NCBI GenBank assembly: GCA_021234155.1
Contig: JAJEKV010000106.1
Location: 551,050 to 615,049 of the forward strand
Length of the DNA stretch: 64,000 nucleotides
Direction: 5' to 3'
Origin: Isoetes taiwanensis
Lineage: Eukaryota; Streptophyta; Lycopodiopsida; Isoetales; Isoetaceae
Part shown: positions 1 through 11,860 of the stretch, in pieces
How the letters are laid out: every line of letters begins with the position of its first letter
How positions within the stretch are numbered: the first letter of the stretch is position 1
Made by a program: the position numbers and the translations under genes
The notes under the pieces: model-generated
What the model was told of the DNA's origin: nothing
Seen by the model: only the letters and a program-made list of their open reading frames with translations
Database searches by the model: none

Positions 1-360
1 TGTACTTGTAGAATCTTTGCATATTTCGAGTTTTAACTTGCACAACATGCACTTGTCTCGCACAATTTCATATCCCAAAATCCACTGAAAAATCCAGTTA
101 AAAATATCATCTGACATGTTTATATTCTATGCATTTATGCTGCAAATGCATTGAACATTCACATGTCAATCTGTATAGCAACACATCTTTCTATGAGGTC
201 AGAATAAATTTGACTGGCCTTTAATTCCTTCATTAGAATTACCTTCAAGAAAAGCAAGTATAATCTGCTATAACAAAAGACATGTTACAGATCAGAAACT
301 CATATGTTCATGGTAAAACCTTTTACCTTCAGCAAACGAAACTAACCTACCTGCAACGTG

Positions 361-372
361 CACTACAAGAGG
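361..372 (+). repeat. CACTA terminal inverted repeat (single surviving end)
   Basis: CACTACAAGAGG begins directly at 361 and is preceded by GTG, which would be one copy of the 3-bp target duplication made by CACTA elements. No matching inverted copy was found in the window, so the partner end is lost or outside. Confidence 0.75.
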
Positions 373-379
373 ATAGGCT

Positions 380-1000
380 TTTTGTGTCAAGCCCTGCGTC
401 ACTACCTTTTAAGGTTCGTCAGATTTGTGTCAGAAGCTTAAAAGTGACACAAATTAATTTGATTGCGTCAATACTTGTGTCAGTATAGTTGTGTCAACAA
501 CAACATCATTTTTGTCACATATTTGTGTCAAAATTTTATTAGTTTTTCGTTAGCATTTGTAATGACGATTATATCATGTATTGTGAAAGGATTGTGACAT
601 AATTTAAGTCAAAAATAACAATAAGTTTATGTCCACTATAACATTGCTAGTTCTAAAGTTTTGAGTCAATTTTGTAATGCTTTTGTGTCACATTTTATGA
701 TAGCTTCTTGTCACCTTTTGTAAAACGTTTGTGTCATTTTACAGTGTCAGACACATCGGCAATTTTATATCAATTTTCTATTATATATTGTGGCACTTAC
801 GTATCATGATTGCGTCAAAGAAGTGTCAATATAGTGACATTGTGAATTAGAAATGCATAGACATCTTGACGCAAAAGGGGCTAAGTCTGACACAAATGTG
901 CCATTAGCTAGTATGATGAAAACAACATTGCAAATAAACATTTTATAGTATTCAATGAGACTGACACACCATACTATGCATACCCTATTAGACCTTGACT
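380..1000. repeat. CACTA subterminal repeat region (TTGTGTCA / TGACACAA words)
   Basis: At least fifteen copies of a TGTCA core, many as TTGTGTCA, occur in both orientations over about 600 bases, for example near 382, 426, 444, 475, 489, 525, 733, 824 and 887. Short motifs clustered in both orientations next to a CACTA end are the usual transposase-binding subterminal repeats. No coding potential is visible here. Confidence 0.7.
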
Positions 1001-1466
1001 TCAACCTCAATGCTCACCATACTATGCACACCTTATTACAAACTATTAGGGCATTCTACAAATGATCTTGCAGAAGCTTTGGAAAATGAAAAGCATCTCG
1101 CTTAAAAGGGCAGTTCAAGAAGATAAGTAGGGACACCTTCCGACTTGGGAGCATTGCTGGCCTATCATTTACAAATTCCCAAATTATACACATATGCATA
1201 TATATTCTTAGGTGTTATACAACTAAATAAACTACAAGAAAAGCAATTTAGAGCAGACTTTTATATAATATTCAATATAATTGTCATAAAGCATTGAACT
1301 GGTCTTCAATATCATGCTCAATATCGTCCAACTCATCATCATCCAAATGAAAGCACAAATTTGTATGCAAATTAAAACGTGAAGCAATGCTTGGAACTTC
1401 TTCGTCTTCAATATAGTCATCACTAATGCCATTGTCACTTAGTTGCCCACTGCTTCTAGCCTCATC

Positions 1467-2153
1467 TCATGGAGGAGAATTCATCATTGGAGGTCGAAAA
1501 ATAAAATCAGTATCTCCTTCATTTATATCATCATTAATATCTGATGGTTGAGGTAATGAATCATTTGCACCTTCATTATCCCATATAGGTGTAGTATTGC
1601 CTTCGATAGTATCGAAATATGATACATCAATGTTCCTTTCTATTACAAGTGTGAAATCCTCTGCTATATGCTCCGGTTGCCGATCTTCATCAACAGATAT
1701 TGGCTCAATGTTGTCTTCAATTGCAGGATTTCCAATCACACGACGGGATCTAGGTTGAGAATGTATAACGATCCACCAATCATTATTGTCAGGATCTGGA
1801 TGAAAGAAGACTTGCTCAACTTGATTTGGAAAAACAAATGGCTCATCCATATCCGCTAGCACTTTTGTGGAGTCAATCTCCATAAATCCAGAAGCATGTG
1901 TTTTTATTGTTCTTCCACGACCTCTATAAACAACTCTGAACCATTTTGCTTTCAAGACATTTACATGAAATGTCCGATAGTTTAACTCAATGATATTGGA
2001 TATGGTTCCAACATAGCATAATTCACCAATAAGGTTACGATCCCTACTGCTTGCTTGACTCTTTTGCTCAAAGTGTGCCATGATTCCAGAGTCAAAAGTA
2101 ACTCTATGTTTATCAACACTACTGATACGAAAGTGTTGTCCATAAGCCCACAT
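1467..2153 (-). pseudogene. CACTA transposon protein, DUF4216 block
   Basis: An open frame of 228 aa contains a DUF4216-like core: a YVGTISNIIELNY stretch, then a FHVNVLKAKWF segment, then EPFVFPNQVEQVFFHPDPDN followed by a WWIV strand. This domain normally forms the C-terminal part of plant CACTA transposase-associated proteins. The C-terminal third is acidic (Asp/Glu rich), also usual in the family. The frame is only part of a longer spliced product and lies downstream of the DUF4218 block on the same strand. It is called a transposon remnant because the rest of the transposase is truncated. DNA-level function of DUF4216 is unknown. Confidence 0.8.
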
Positions 2154-2269
2154 AGATGTATGAAATCGCGCCTAAATAACAAAAGTGTAATTAGCAAAAT
2201 CAAGTTTTCCAACCTTATTATATTTTCCAATATATGATTTTTTGATGAAAGAAAATAAATACTTTCATT

Positions 2270-2824
2270 TCATACCTTTTTTTTGCATCCAATAGCAATC
2301 TCGTAATCATCATCCGGAATGACTTGTCCACTATCTCTTGCTTCATCCATACGGGCTAATAACCAATCATTGGTCATGGTGTCTGCCAAAGCACATTGTT
2401 CAATTGTTGAACCACGTCTGTGTGAGCCATTCCTTCGTGCTTCCTCCTTTGCACATTCATACATGTCTCGCCAAGGTTGCAAAGTTGTTGTGTTATTTAT
2501 GATGAAGGCATTTACAAAATGAAACATTTCATCAGTTAGATTCTGCTCCACACCATTGCCTTGTAAAACTTCCGATATAATCTCATCCGCCTCTTTTTCC
2601 TCCCACATTTTAAGGCCATCCGGATTGCATGCAATGGTCACATCATTCAAGAAGAAAAGAGTTTCTTGTATGAGATGATCTTCGGCCATATACCCTTCTG
2701 GCTTAGCCATTTGGCGTACAAATCCTTTGAGCACCTTCATATAACGCTCGAGGAAGAACATCCATCGTGCAGGGGCAGGTCCAGCTAATTTAATCTCATT
2801 TGGAATGTGTATTAATAAGTGCAC
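2270..2824 (-). pseudogene. CACTA transposon protein, DUF4218 block
   Basis: This 184-aa frame opens with MHLLIHIPNEIKLAGPAPAR, then WMFFLERYMKVLKGFVRQMA and KPEGYMAEDHL. It closely follows the DUF4218 consensus of plant CACTA elements (VHLL-H-P-E-aGP...RWMYpiERYLk-LKgyVRN-a-PEGsiaEgy). It sits between the TNP2 end and the DUF4216 block, the standard order. Short gaps on either side (2154-2269 and 2825-3141) are probably introns or decayed coding sequence; the stretch near 2900-3000 still has short coding-like pieces. It is part of the truncated element, so expression is doubtful. Confidence 0.85.
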
Positions 2825-3141
2825 CTACATCAATGTCATCATCTCATCTCATTAGTTAGCAAAATATATGCATGTCAACATGGAAAAAAATGGGCGTAAG
2901 GATAATGTCATACTTGTAGATCTAAGAAGCTAGTAGGGAACTCCTTTTCAATATCACATAAAAGTAAAATAGCTTCCTCCTCCATCTTTGTAATCTCAGA
3001 GACATCAATTTACTTTGAGGATACCCATCTCACGAATTTTCCTAATCGGTATATGATACTCCTTATTGCCGGTGTTAAATAGTTTCCAATGACGCATGGA
3101 AGAATATGCTACAACAACAAACAATAGTTCAATGCGTGCAA

Positions 3142-3501
3142 CTATGTAATTCCAATCATTAAAAGTGAAGAATAAATTACCTGAAGAAAGTTGTGCCAAT
3201 CGTGTGTTTTCAACCCACTAAGATCTCCAACTTTTGTAAATGCTTTTCTTAGGGATGCACCATATCCAGTCGATGTTCTACTTTTTTGTATTCTCTTATG
3301 CACTGTTGCAAGTTGTTGTTTCTCTAACACCCAAGGTCCCTTTTTCCATGTGATTCCTCTGCCAGCCCTCTCATTTGGCCATAAATATCTTCTTATTCCT
3401 CTTTCCTTAAGGTCCTCTCTAGCTCCTAATGTTTCCCATTCACCAGTTAGATGCCTCCAAAGAGAGTGTGCAATGTTCTTGAATATATGCCTATGTGGCA
3501 T
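3142..3501 (-). pseudogene. TNP2-like CACTA transposase, C-terminal fragment
   Basis: The recognisable part is GLKTHDWHNFLQ near the C-terminal end, matching the LKSHDchvLmQ motif found where the plant TNP2 transposase leads into DUF4218. Basic residues upstream are compatible with the same protein. The catalytic core of TNP2 should lie further N-terminal, beyond 3500 on this strand, but that side is occupied by a tandem repeat that begins at about 3493. The N-terminal most residues of the frame are therefore probably repeat sequence, not transposase. Confidence 0.7.
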
Positions 3502-3735
3502 GTTTGAGCCACCTTGTCATGTTGGAGCCTAGGTGGCGTGTTTGAGCCACCTTGGCATGTTGGACCCTAGGTGGCATGTTTGAGCCACCTTGTCATGTTG
3601 GAGCCTAGGTGGCGTGTTTGAGCCCTCCTTGCCACGTTGGAGCTAGGTGGCACGGTTGAGCCACCTTGGCGTGTTGGAGCCTAGGTGGTATGTTTGAGCC
3701 ACCTTGGCATGTTGGAGCCTAGGTGGCTCAAACAT
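3493..3735. repeat. 38-bp tandem repeat (about six copies)
   Basis: Units of about 38 bp alternate TGTTGGAGCCTAGGTGGC and GTGTTTGAGCCACCTTG. Each unit contains GGTGGC and GCCACC, so every monomer can fold on itself. The array ends in an inverted piece (AGGTGGCTCAAACATG). It cuts into the CACTA transposase frame. Related words on the opposite strand occur at 40131-40200. Confidence 0.85.
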
Positions 3736-3744
3736 GTAATGAGA

Positions 3745-4037
3745 CATGTTCCAAAATGAGACATGTAATATGTCGCATGAGACTTAGTTCGCACCTGGTC
3801 CATCTTAAAGTGGAAGTTGGAAGATGGGGTGATATCCCTCGTGAAAGGAGATTGCGTAAGGTTTGTGGTTCAAGTGCTGAGATTGAAGATGAGGCTCATG
3901 TGATTCTAGATTGTCCGGCCTATTCAGAACTACGTGATAAATTTGGAATCAGGGTCGAGAACCTTACCAGTTTCTTTGAGTTCCCACACAAAAACATAGG
4001 AGGGTTCCTAATTGAAATGCTTTCATTGAGAGGTTGA
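3745..4037 (+). pseudogene. Non-LTR retrotransposon reverse transcriptase, C-terminal tail fragment
   Basis: About 95 codons read RMRLSSHLVHLKVEVGRWG, then IPRERRLRKVCGSS and AEIEDEAHVILDCPAYSELR. This is the C-terminal tail found after the reverse transcriptase of jockey/CR1-like and related LINEs (R.RLssH.L.iE.GRw...pReeR.C..C....iEDE.Hf...CP.Y...R). The first CxxC has decayed to CGSS. No reverse transcriptase core is present upstream because the frame starts right after the tandem repeat. It differs from the L1-like LINE at 58-64 kb, so two LINE lineages are present. Confidence 0.7.
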
Positions 4038-4204
4038 GAGAATATAATGTTTTAAGTCTCTTCTTGAAGAATTTGAGAATGATTTAAGAGAAAAAAGTGA
4101 TGTTCTATCTGTGGACACACTAGAATTGTGAATCTGAAATATGTATTTTCTTGAATGTCTCATAGATCTGATGGTTTCGTAGGCATGACATTCAATATAT
4201 TATA

Positions 4205-4275
4205 TTCTCTCTCTCCCTCCCTCCCTCCCTCCCTCCCTCCATCCCTCCCTCCCCGCGCGCACACACAGAGAGAGA
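4205..4275. repeat. CTCC/CT microsatellite with CA and GA runs
   Basis: A run of TCTC then about ten CTCC units, followed by GCGCGCACACACAGAGAGAGA. Overlapping long reading frames here are produced only by the simple repeat. Confidence 0.95.
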
Positions 4276-6353
4276 TTAGGTCCGATAGAAGAGCTGGCAT
4301 CTTCTCCAAGTTGAACAAGGCTAGGACTTTGCGCGGCTACCTCACTAGAGGGGAGAGGCCAAGCCCTAGGAGATGGACCCCCAAAACATTCCCGAGGTAG
4401 CCTTTCCTGGCAGCGCTCCTCCCAAAGGCCGTATGCTAACGCCCCCTTCCCCAAAAGCTCGGTTTCCCTATCCAACCTTTGAATCCTCCATTCCATGACC
4501 CTGTTTCGAGCCTCCCTGCCTGAGGATTCATGGCCTAGAATGATGGGACGCTTCCCAGCGAGACTTGTAATGGGTGGGAAGCTCCCTGGCTTTACATATT
4601 GAGCTAGATCCGACACATTGGAGCTCAGGCCGATTCAATAGGGGATATAATTCTCCCTTAAGGTTGTAGAACCCAATAGTAATGGGATCATCGGTCTTAT
4701 GGAATAAAAATGGCATGGATTTTTGCCATTGAAAAAATTGGCTAGCAAGTTGCCACTTGCCTTATTCCGCTTGTCACTTTGCCTAAATGTACAATCTACG
4801 AGAGAATGTGTTAAGAATATGGGTAAGACATGCCTTATGTTATGTAAAAGATAAGTTGGGGCACATTTTGCCTTGTATTTTGGCCATGGCCTTGGCTATA
4901 AACCCTTGAAAAAAGCAATGGCTACTAAATTCAAAATGCAAAAATATCTCTAAGGCCTCTATGAAGGCATAAAAAATATCGTGTTGTGGCACTATGGGTG
5001 ATACCATGATATGGGAAACACCTCAATAACATTCTACCTTGGGTAAGGTTTCTTCATGGTGGAAAAGATATTGTTGTGCTTCACACTATAGCGAAAAAAC
5101 ATTGTTGCACTTTACATGTAGAGGTCTGTGCAAGCCTTTGCAATCTACACATATATAATTCTGTTTCCTTAGATTCGATTCTTTTATGCCTTTGATATCT
5201 TAGTGACACGTACTCAGTCTTTTTCCTGGGTACAACCGCCGGTAAAGTTTTTGGACGCATTTGTGGAAGCCCTGCACTTAAAAATGCGGCTGGGCCTGGA
5301 GCAGCCCCAAACCGGCAGCCCCAAAGTGATGGACACAGGGTAATGGCCGGAGAGCCAGAGCATCAGGGATGGGGGAGGTGCCCAAGAAATGGAAGGGCAA
5401 ATGCGAGGAAGGAAAAAATTCTCGGCAAAAAACTGCGAGCAAGGGTGTATTACAAGGGATTCGGGGCCGCGGCTTCGATCGATCGCAGTGTAGATTTGAA
5501 TGCAAGTCTTTTTGGATTGGCCGCCGGAGTAGCGCAGGGTATGGTGCCTGAATCGCTCTGTACAAAGTTTGCTGGGGAGCGGTAACCTTATCGCCGCTGT
5601 CGCATTTGGAGCTATGGAATCTCTGCCGGAAACGATGGCCCCTCCCTTCTCAGCGTCGGAAGTTTCGCTGGGTTCGGGTCAAAAATTCCCTGCCGTAGTT
5701 TCTCTGGATTCCGGCCAAACCAGATGTCAGTAGCAAAAAAAGTAGTAATCAAACGAACAACTATCCCCATGGAACTAATGTGCAGCGGGAAGCTCATGGC
5801 AACAAAGTTTCTTTCCATTCCTGATAAATCATCCCGCTGCTTGCCCGGATTTTTAAATCCTGATCTAGTGCGGTTGCAGATCACGTGAAAACCACTTCAA
5901 GGAAAAACCGCAATGGTCTCTCATCATTGTCATTTCAGGAACAGATGTGGAAGAAGTTGTAGCGGCTGCAGCTGCAGCTTTCCCTGCGGCATTTTTTGCC
6001 CAATTCCTGAAATATTTTGTTTTTTTGCATAGTTTGCTTTGCTCGGCAGGCTCGTCACATAAAGGGCTTTAAACAAGCAATTTTCCAATGGCTTAAGAGA
6101 AGCCTGTAGGTTTTCCCTGACTGTTAATAAGGAGTCTTTCACAGAACTTCTTTATATTAGCATTTATGACAACAACAAGTTTAATGTTAGTCATGGTACC
6201 GAAAGAATTGAACACTTGACGGAGATAGAATTGATGCAATTCACACTCACAGGCTCAAGAAATTATTGAATCTGCACACGCAGAATATTCATTTGTTCTA
6301 GCTGCACCCATGACTGGAATATCTTCTATACAACACAATGTAGCCTTTGCACT
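4276..6353. other. No recognisable gene
   Basis: Mixed sequence with short open frames on both strands, none with a recognisable family motif. A moderately GC-rich patch at 5230-5600 has overlapping frames of 80-95 codons on both strands, with no domain signature and no splice-consistent extension. Confidence 0.5.
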
Positions 6354-6487
6354 GGACACAAGGTGGCCTTTGCACTGGACTGGACAAAAGAAATGTTCGC
6401 GGCGGCCGGACACAAGGTGGCCTTTGCACTGGACTGGACAAAAGAAATGTTCGCGGCGGCCTTGGCCGCCGCGATAAATTTCTTGTA
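6354..6487. repeat. Palindromic CGCGGCGGCC element with 54-bp duplicated left flank
   Basis: The core is CGCGGCGGCC (6452-6461), TT, then its reverse complement (6464-6473), followed by ATAAATTTCTTGTA. The left half of the palindrome together with 37 bp of flank is present twice in tandem: 6354-6407 and 6408-6461 are identical 54-bp units. The same core with nearly identical edges recurs at 28391-28441, and diverged copies lie at 31963-31985 and 48661-48835. Read on the minus strand the edge is CTACAAGAAATTTATCGCGG, which resembles a CACTA-type terminus; that link is inference. Confidence 0.85.
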
Positions 6488-9400
6488 GCATATAATTTGG
6501 TTTATGGGCAAGAGTTGGCATAGTAGTCAAATAATATTCTTTAAAAATAAACCACTTGGGTTTCTTGGCATGCATGCAATGCTTTTGTAGAAAGAAAGAG
6601 AAAAATGCTTTCTTATTAGGCTACGTTTCTCCTAACATGTTTCAAAAGGGGCATTGAGCATCAAAAGGGCCATTTGAGCATTACTATACCATGGCAAGGT
6701 ATGTCTTGAAAGTAAAGTATTTTTGTATTTTTATATTTCTAAGGCCAAGCCATTTAAAAAAAAAATGGCACAAAAAATTAGGGCCTAAAGCACGTTAGGG
6801 CTTCTGGTCGGCTACAACAAGTAGCCACATATGCATACGGTCAGATTGCTGAGATGGAGTCTAACTGCGGATTTTTCTAAGGCCATAACTGGTTGTGAAA
6901 GATTGATACATCATTTTTTTTATACAAAATAGATGTAAGAATTTTCAGAGCAACCGAAATACATTCCGGTTGTTGGCGACATGCCTGGTGTAATAGAAAG
7001 AGGGCAATTGTAATTCCAAGAAATTGGAACAATTTCGATTCCAAGAAATTGATGGTCGGCTAGCCTGGTGCAGCTCGATCTAGAAAATACTGGCAGAGCA
7101 TCCACGTAAATTCAAGTGCTACTCTAGCATTAACTGAAGCAATAAGATACAGGTAATATCTTGATTGAATTTCCATGCTAGACTTGTTATTGTGGCATCT
7201 TGAACTCCACATCTATGCTAGACTTGTTATTGTCTCACAAATTACAATTAGGGATGCCTTAGGGATACTCAAAATAAAAGCCTAACAATATAGAAATTGG
7301 GTCGCATTTTTTAGGTGGGGTGTAATATGGTGCGGCCACGTAGCATTCTCCTACAACGCGGAATGGAAGCTGGGTAGCCAAATTTCGCATGACAGGTTCT
7401 CCCAGTTACACCTCCCTCCTCTGTTTTTTCCCCTTTGTTCCATTGTTTCTTCTTTGTGTCGGCTATGGCGTTCCTCTGTTTCTTCTTATAGTATTTTGCA
7501 AACCTTAATATACAGTATACAAAAACTTGTACATGCATACCCCACAAACGAGGATTGCTATGTACGGTCCAGATCTTGGAATAAAGGGCAAATATACCCA
7601 TCTGACAGCTCTCGGTGCCCGGAGTAACCCCCCGTGTGAATATGCACCCAAACCAAAGGGGGTTTCAGGGGGATTTTAATTTGTAATTGTTGGATGTAAT
7701 GATTTATGTTAATTAATGTTAATGGTACTTATTTGTTGGTTGTTGTATTATAAAAAGCAAATATAGGTAAACAACAATGCAACACAAATCATAGTAATAA
7801 TAGATTGTTTAGTACTTGTTTATTGTTGGTTGTGATATTAAAAAAAAATTTGGGCCCTTCGGGCCCTAACAAAACGAACCTTCTAGGTATTGAACTTGGG
7901 CTAATAACAATTTCCATTACCAACAACTCGAAAGATTCCATAGAAAGCAGCCACAAGCAGCTCATTTCCCAAGTATGGTTGTATCCCCAAAGTACCCGCA
8001 CACAAAGCACGTGAATTACCTAGCTCCTTCTGGGGATTTGTCCTTGTATAGAGTTGCTAGAAAATCATTTACAAGAGGCATATAACTTGAACCGGATAAA
8101 ATATGTAGCACTATGAATTAAACAGAAGCAATGCACATAACATGCTTATGCTTATGCTTATGCTAGAACACATTAAGTGTGTAAAATATAGAAAAAATGT
8201 ACAATGTTTGAAGAGCCTCAACATCCAAAAAAAAACCTCCTCAAAAATAAAACCTTAGCATGTGTCCTTTTGCAAGGGGTGAAACATTCAAATGACAATT
8301 GTTACTTCCCTCTATTTCCCTCTACAATCAGAAGTTTGCAACGCCTAGTTTCTGAGCAGTGGAGACAAATAGGCTTTTTGCCTTGGTGCACCGTGATTGA
8401 AGCCAATCTTTGCCGTGTTTTTTGCCACAATTGAGCATGTACGTGATGGAATAGGAGGAACTGAGACAAATAAGCTATGTAGCAAACTCCAACTCTAGGA
8501 TTCATGGCAATCATCCGCGGTGTTCCCCGTGATTTCGTGTTTTAAATACAAAATTTCAAATGGCTTGCAAAATAAGAATTTTGACATAGGTGAAAAGGAT
8601 GGGAACGATAGAGAGGGTGCTTACCAATTTCAAAAGGGATGGCTTCTCGGCTTCTTTTCTTGTATCCAATTTGTGAGGCGATCAAAATGTGGTCGCTTAA
8701 GAATAGAACCCACAAATTTACTAATCTTGAACCAAATTGCGAATGAAATCAAAACACCCATGTCAGGAATGCAGGAAAAGGTTTCAGTAAGAGTAATAGT
8801 ACTGCTGCAGCATCCTTCTAGCAAAGCCTTCCAAACATCAGCCTGTAGGCTGTGATAAAGAAGCACATTAAACTAGTAGAAAGGATAGGTAGAAACAGTA
8901 GTTATACAAATTGAATCAAACATTGGATTCAACGTCAAAGAATCATATATCCAGGTCTGGCAAATTTTGCTAAAATCGGTCTTTGTTACCAGAGAGAAAT
9001 AGGCTCGAGACCCCCCCCCAAAGCCCTTGCAATATCCCGTAAGAAATAGACCTGATTTGGAGGAGCAAATGGCATTGAACCGCCGATCCGTGTTTTCGTG
9101 GAGCAACAAAGGTAACAAAATAGGCTTAGTTGAAGGAAAAAGGGTTACAGAACAAACCTTGAAGCTGATGGATCCTGCTTTCGTGGTTGCTCCAAGCCCG
9201 ATTTCGAGGAGTAACAAGCCTTGAACTGCCAGATCTAGTTTTCGTGGAGCAACAAAGGATGCCTGTGTGCTAGAAGTGTTCTGGTAAAGCAAAACCAAGG
9301 TATTGCCTTGCCCTAGAGAAAAAATGGGAAATAATGACTTAAGATCCTTTCTGTCATAAGAAATATATTCAAGTATTGTATCAAGCTTCCCAAATCTATC

Positions 9401-11639
9401 CTTACCAGCCGTTTAAGCATACAAATAAACTTGCTTTAAGCCGCTTCAAGGCATAAAGCCCCTTTTCTAAGACTCATGGACCGTATGCCTGGTTTTAGCA
9501 CAAATGTATCTACCTCCTTAAAATGCAGAAATGACTAAAGGAAATCGGCCAAATCCTATATCTCCAGAGCACACAAATGCAAAAGCCGGCTATGGAGGCC
9601 CCCGACAACTCGCTTTGAGTAAACAACTCAAATATTCTCAAGGGATGTTGATGCAGGGGGTGAAGGATCCATACCAGATGAGATAAACATTAAGAGGCCC
9701 TTTTCCAAACAAAAAGAGGACCTTTGTGGTAGTACAGAACTACAGAAGGTTGCTGAACAAGTTCAGAAAGATGGCGATGATAAGAGAGTCTAGCGATGAT
9801 AACAGAGTCTAGCATCGGAGGCAAACACAGAGCATAGATTAGAGCGAGTTACCTTCATAGAAATGGAGCTCCATTTTATAGCAGGATCTTCACTGCGGCC
9901 CTCCATCGGAGAAGAAACGCTTGCCCTAAAAGATACAGGCTGCACACAGCTGGGATGGAAAAGCATGGTTATGTGGAATATTGGAGTAGGCAAAATTAAC
10001 AACTGATCCATTCTTCATAGCAGGACAAATCGAGATCAGAAGATCCTTTTGAAATGGCCAGGCAAAACTCCAGATCTCAAACACCCCTATTCCCTTGCTC
10101 CTTCCAGAAGCTCTGCACCAACTAGCAACGAACCCTAAAATACATTACTCGATCCTTGCATGCTTAAATTTGGAATAATATTGAATATTCATAGGTGACC
10201 ATTGAAAAGTGCCACAGAAATCAAGGATCCCAAAAGGGCGCACTCTAGAAATACTATTTAGTACACCTCATCAAATACAGCACCGAAATCATAGAAAAAC
10301 CTTAGTAAAAATCGTACAAAAACATAAAAAAACCCCATGTTATTATGCTACATATTTGATCTTGCGGACTGGTAAAATAACTTCGAATTTTCAGCTGCCT
10401 ACACATGAACCAAGGATCTTAGTGTTGTTGCGACTCAGAGGCAGGCTCTGATACGCTTGGAAGCTGCAACAAGACAAAAACAAAGGAAATAGCACCAACG
10501 GATGCCAAAACAAAGCAATAGAGCACTAAATATGGAAGATGAAAGATCTGATAGCATGAAAGGACGTCCAAGAAGAAGTTCTTGGCCTATATTAGTCGCC
10601 AGATTGCCAGATTTTGGCAGCCAAAATACAAGGCAAGAATGCCGCTTCTCAATACCCTTCTCAATCTTAAGCAAAAACACAGCAGTAGAACCTTTTCCTA
10701 CCATTTAAGGCAAGAAATACCGGAATGGGGCAGGGAAAACTCATTGCACTGAAAGGATCCCCTGCTTTTGTAGCTTTATTTGCATCACTTGCAAACACGA
10801 CATGCAATCAAACTGCCGAGCTCAAAACTGCTTCAACAGATAAAAAATCACTGTCTTTCTAACCACAGAATCGCCAGAAGCCATGATCAGCGTATTTTTG
10901 GCAAACTAGGGTGGCTAAGAATCAAGAAAACCGCCAAAGCAACAACCTAAGCGCCATCGCCGAAGAAAAACAGAGCAAAAAATGCTCCCCAATTTCTATA
11001 TTGTAGGGGAAAGGACAACGGTCCTGCTTTCCGGTGTAGTCGGTGACCTGCTCCCGGCTACCGCCGGTCGCGGGACCCCACCGGTTGCACCGGAAAGCAG
11101 TCCCCTTTTCCTTTCCCCTATACATTTTGCCTCCAAACGTGTGAGATTATACACTCCAAAAAATATGCCCCTTTCAAAAAGGGGGGAATTTTAAATGTTG
11201 CCAGTTCACTTTCGTTTCAAACCCTTTTTTTTTTTGGCCCGCTTTCCGTTTCCGGCTATGGCGATGGCGAGGGCATTTTTTTGCGTGCTTTCCCTTTCCA
11301 GCTATGGCGATGGCGGAGCTCCATGGTGATGATGGATTCGGAGCACTGAGGGAGCTCGGGCCTTCATATCTGTATTTGCTATATCCAGTTTTTTTCCCTT
11401 TGCTTAACCCCCTGCTTAATCCATATTTTTGCATCCAGGTATGGCGCTTGGCTGAACTAAGGTAACAAGGGAAAAAAACATAGATGTCTGATTCTGCCAT
11501 GCCATCTGGGAGCTGGAAGCATCTGTGAAAAGGGTATGCGCCTTGTTTTTGCAAATGGGGCCTTCACAGTTTTATGTCTTGAGGGAAAATCATGCAAGAG
11601 CAGGGCAGAGACCCGAATGAGCAACTTTGGAGATCTTAA
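6488..11639. other. Long stretch without a supportable gene
   Basis: I see no conserved coding motif. Minor items: a (TGCTTA)n run at about 8143-8162; a repeated TTTCGTGGAGCAACAAAGG at about 9092 and 9239; a short tandem GATGATAA/AGAGTCTAGC duplication at about 9774-9813; a GGGCCC hairpin at about 7853; and a T-run at about 11226 followed by GGC-TATGGCGATGGCG words. The last resemble the T-run plus TATGGCGCC words at 38139-38470. Short frames on both strands look like chance. Confidence 0.5.
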
Positions 11640-11860
11640 TGGGATGCCTAATGCGCAAGGGAATGTTGATCAGCGCTGTTGCTGCATCAGGAGAAGCACC
11701 ATCATTTCATCTATTGCAATTTGCAGGAGAAGACAGCATTTTTGTGACGTCACCATTGCTGGGGGATTATATTACTATCCATGAGGAATTTTTGGACGCA
11801 ACAACAGAGGTTTTTGATATGCTAAAGAATAAGCAACTTCGTTTTTCGATTGATAAAACT
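11640..11860 (+). pseudogene. Quinone oxidoreductase-like (MDR family) exon fragment
   Basis: The open frame reads CLMRKGMLISAVAASGEAPS, then EDSIFVTSPLLGDYITIHEE and FLDATTEVFDMLKNKQL. This pattern fits the C-terminal part of zinc-type or quinone-oxidoreductase-like medium-chain dehydrogenases (CL+ kG.mvs.g..SG.p......kS.fltrP.l.dYi..reEl...a.evFd.i..g.L+..I). It ends in a good plant donor, ACT|GTATGT, at 11860/11861. I found no following exon with the family's expected end (...L..a..AH..lE.rk..Gk..l) and no upstream cofactor-binding exon, so this looks like an orphan exon or gene relic. Family assignment is by memory of the pattern only. Confidence 0.4.

Larger units (their letters stand above)
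361..3500 (-). mobile_element. Truncated CACTA (En/Spm-type) DNA transposon
   Basis: One terminus is visible at 361, where the sequence starts CACTACAAGAGG, the classic CACTA terminal inverted repeat. It is followed by a few hundred bases rich in short TGTCA/TGACA words, as expected of subterminal transposase-binding repeats. Inside it, on the minus strand, come DUF4216, DUF4218 and the end of a TNP2-like transposase, in the order normal for the family. The opposite terminus and the N-terminal transposase half are missing: coding similarity stops near 3495, where a 38-bp tandem repeat begins. The element is therefore truncated and cannot move by itself. Seen: terminus and coding blocks. Known: the domain order in plant CACTA elements. 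Confidence 0.85.

Noticed and set aside
1227-1245. AACTACAAGAAAAGC as a second CACTA end
   Set aside because: It lacks the CACTA start, is in the same orientation as the true end at 361, and lies inside the element.
4155-4616. Frames over the CTCC microsatellite
   Set aside because: Simple-repeat translation (Ser-Leu-Pro or Glu-Gly-Arg runs).
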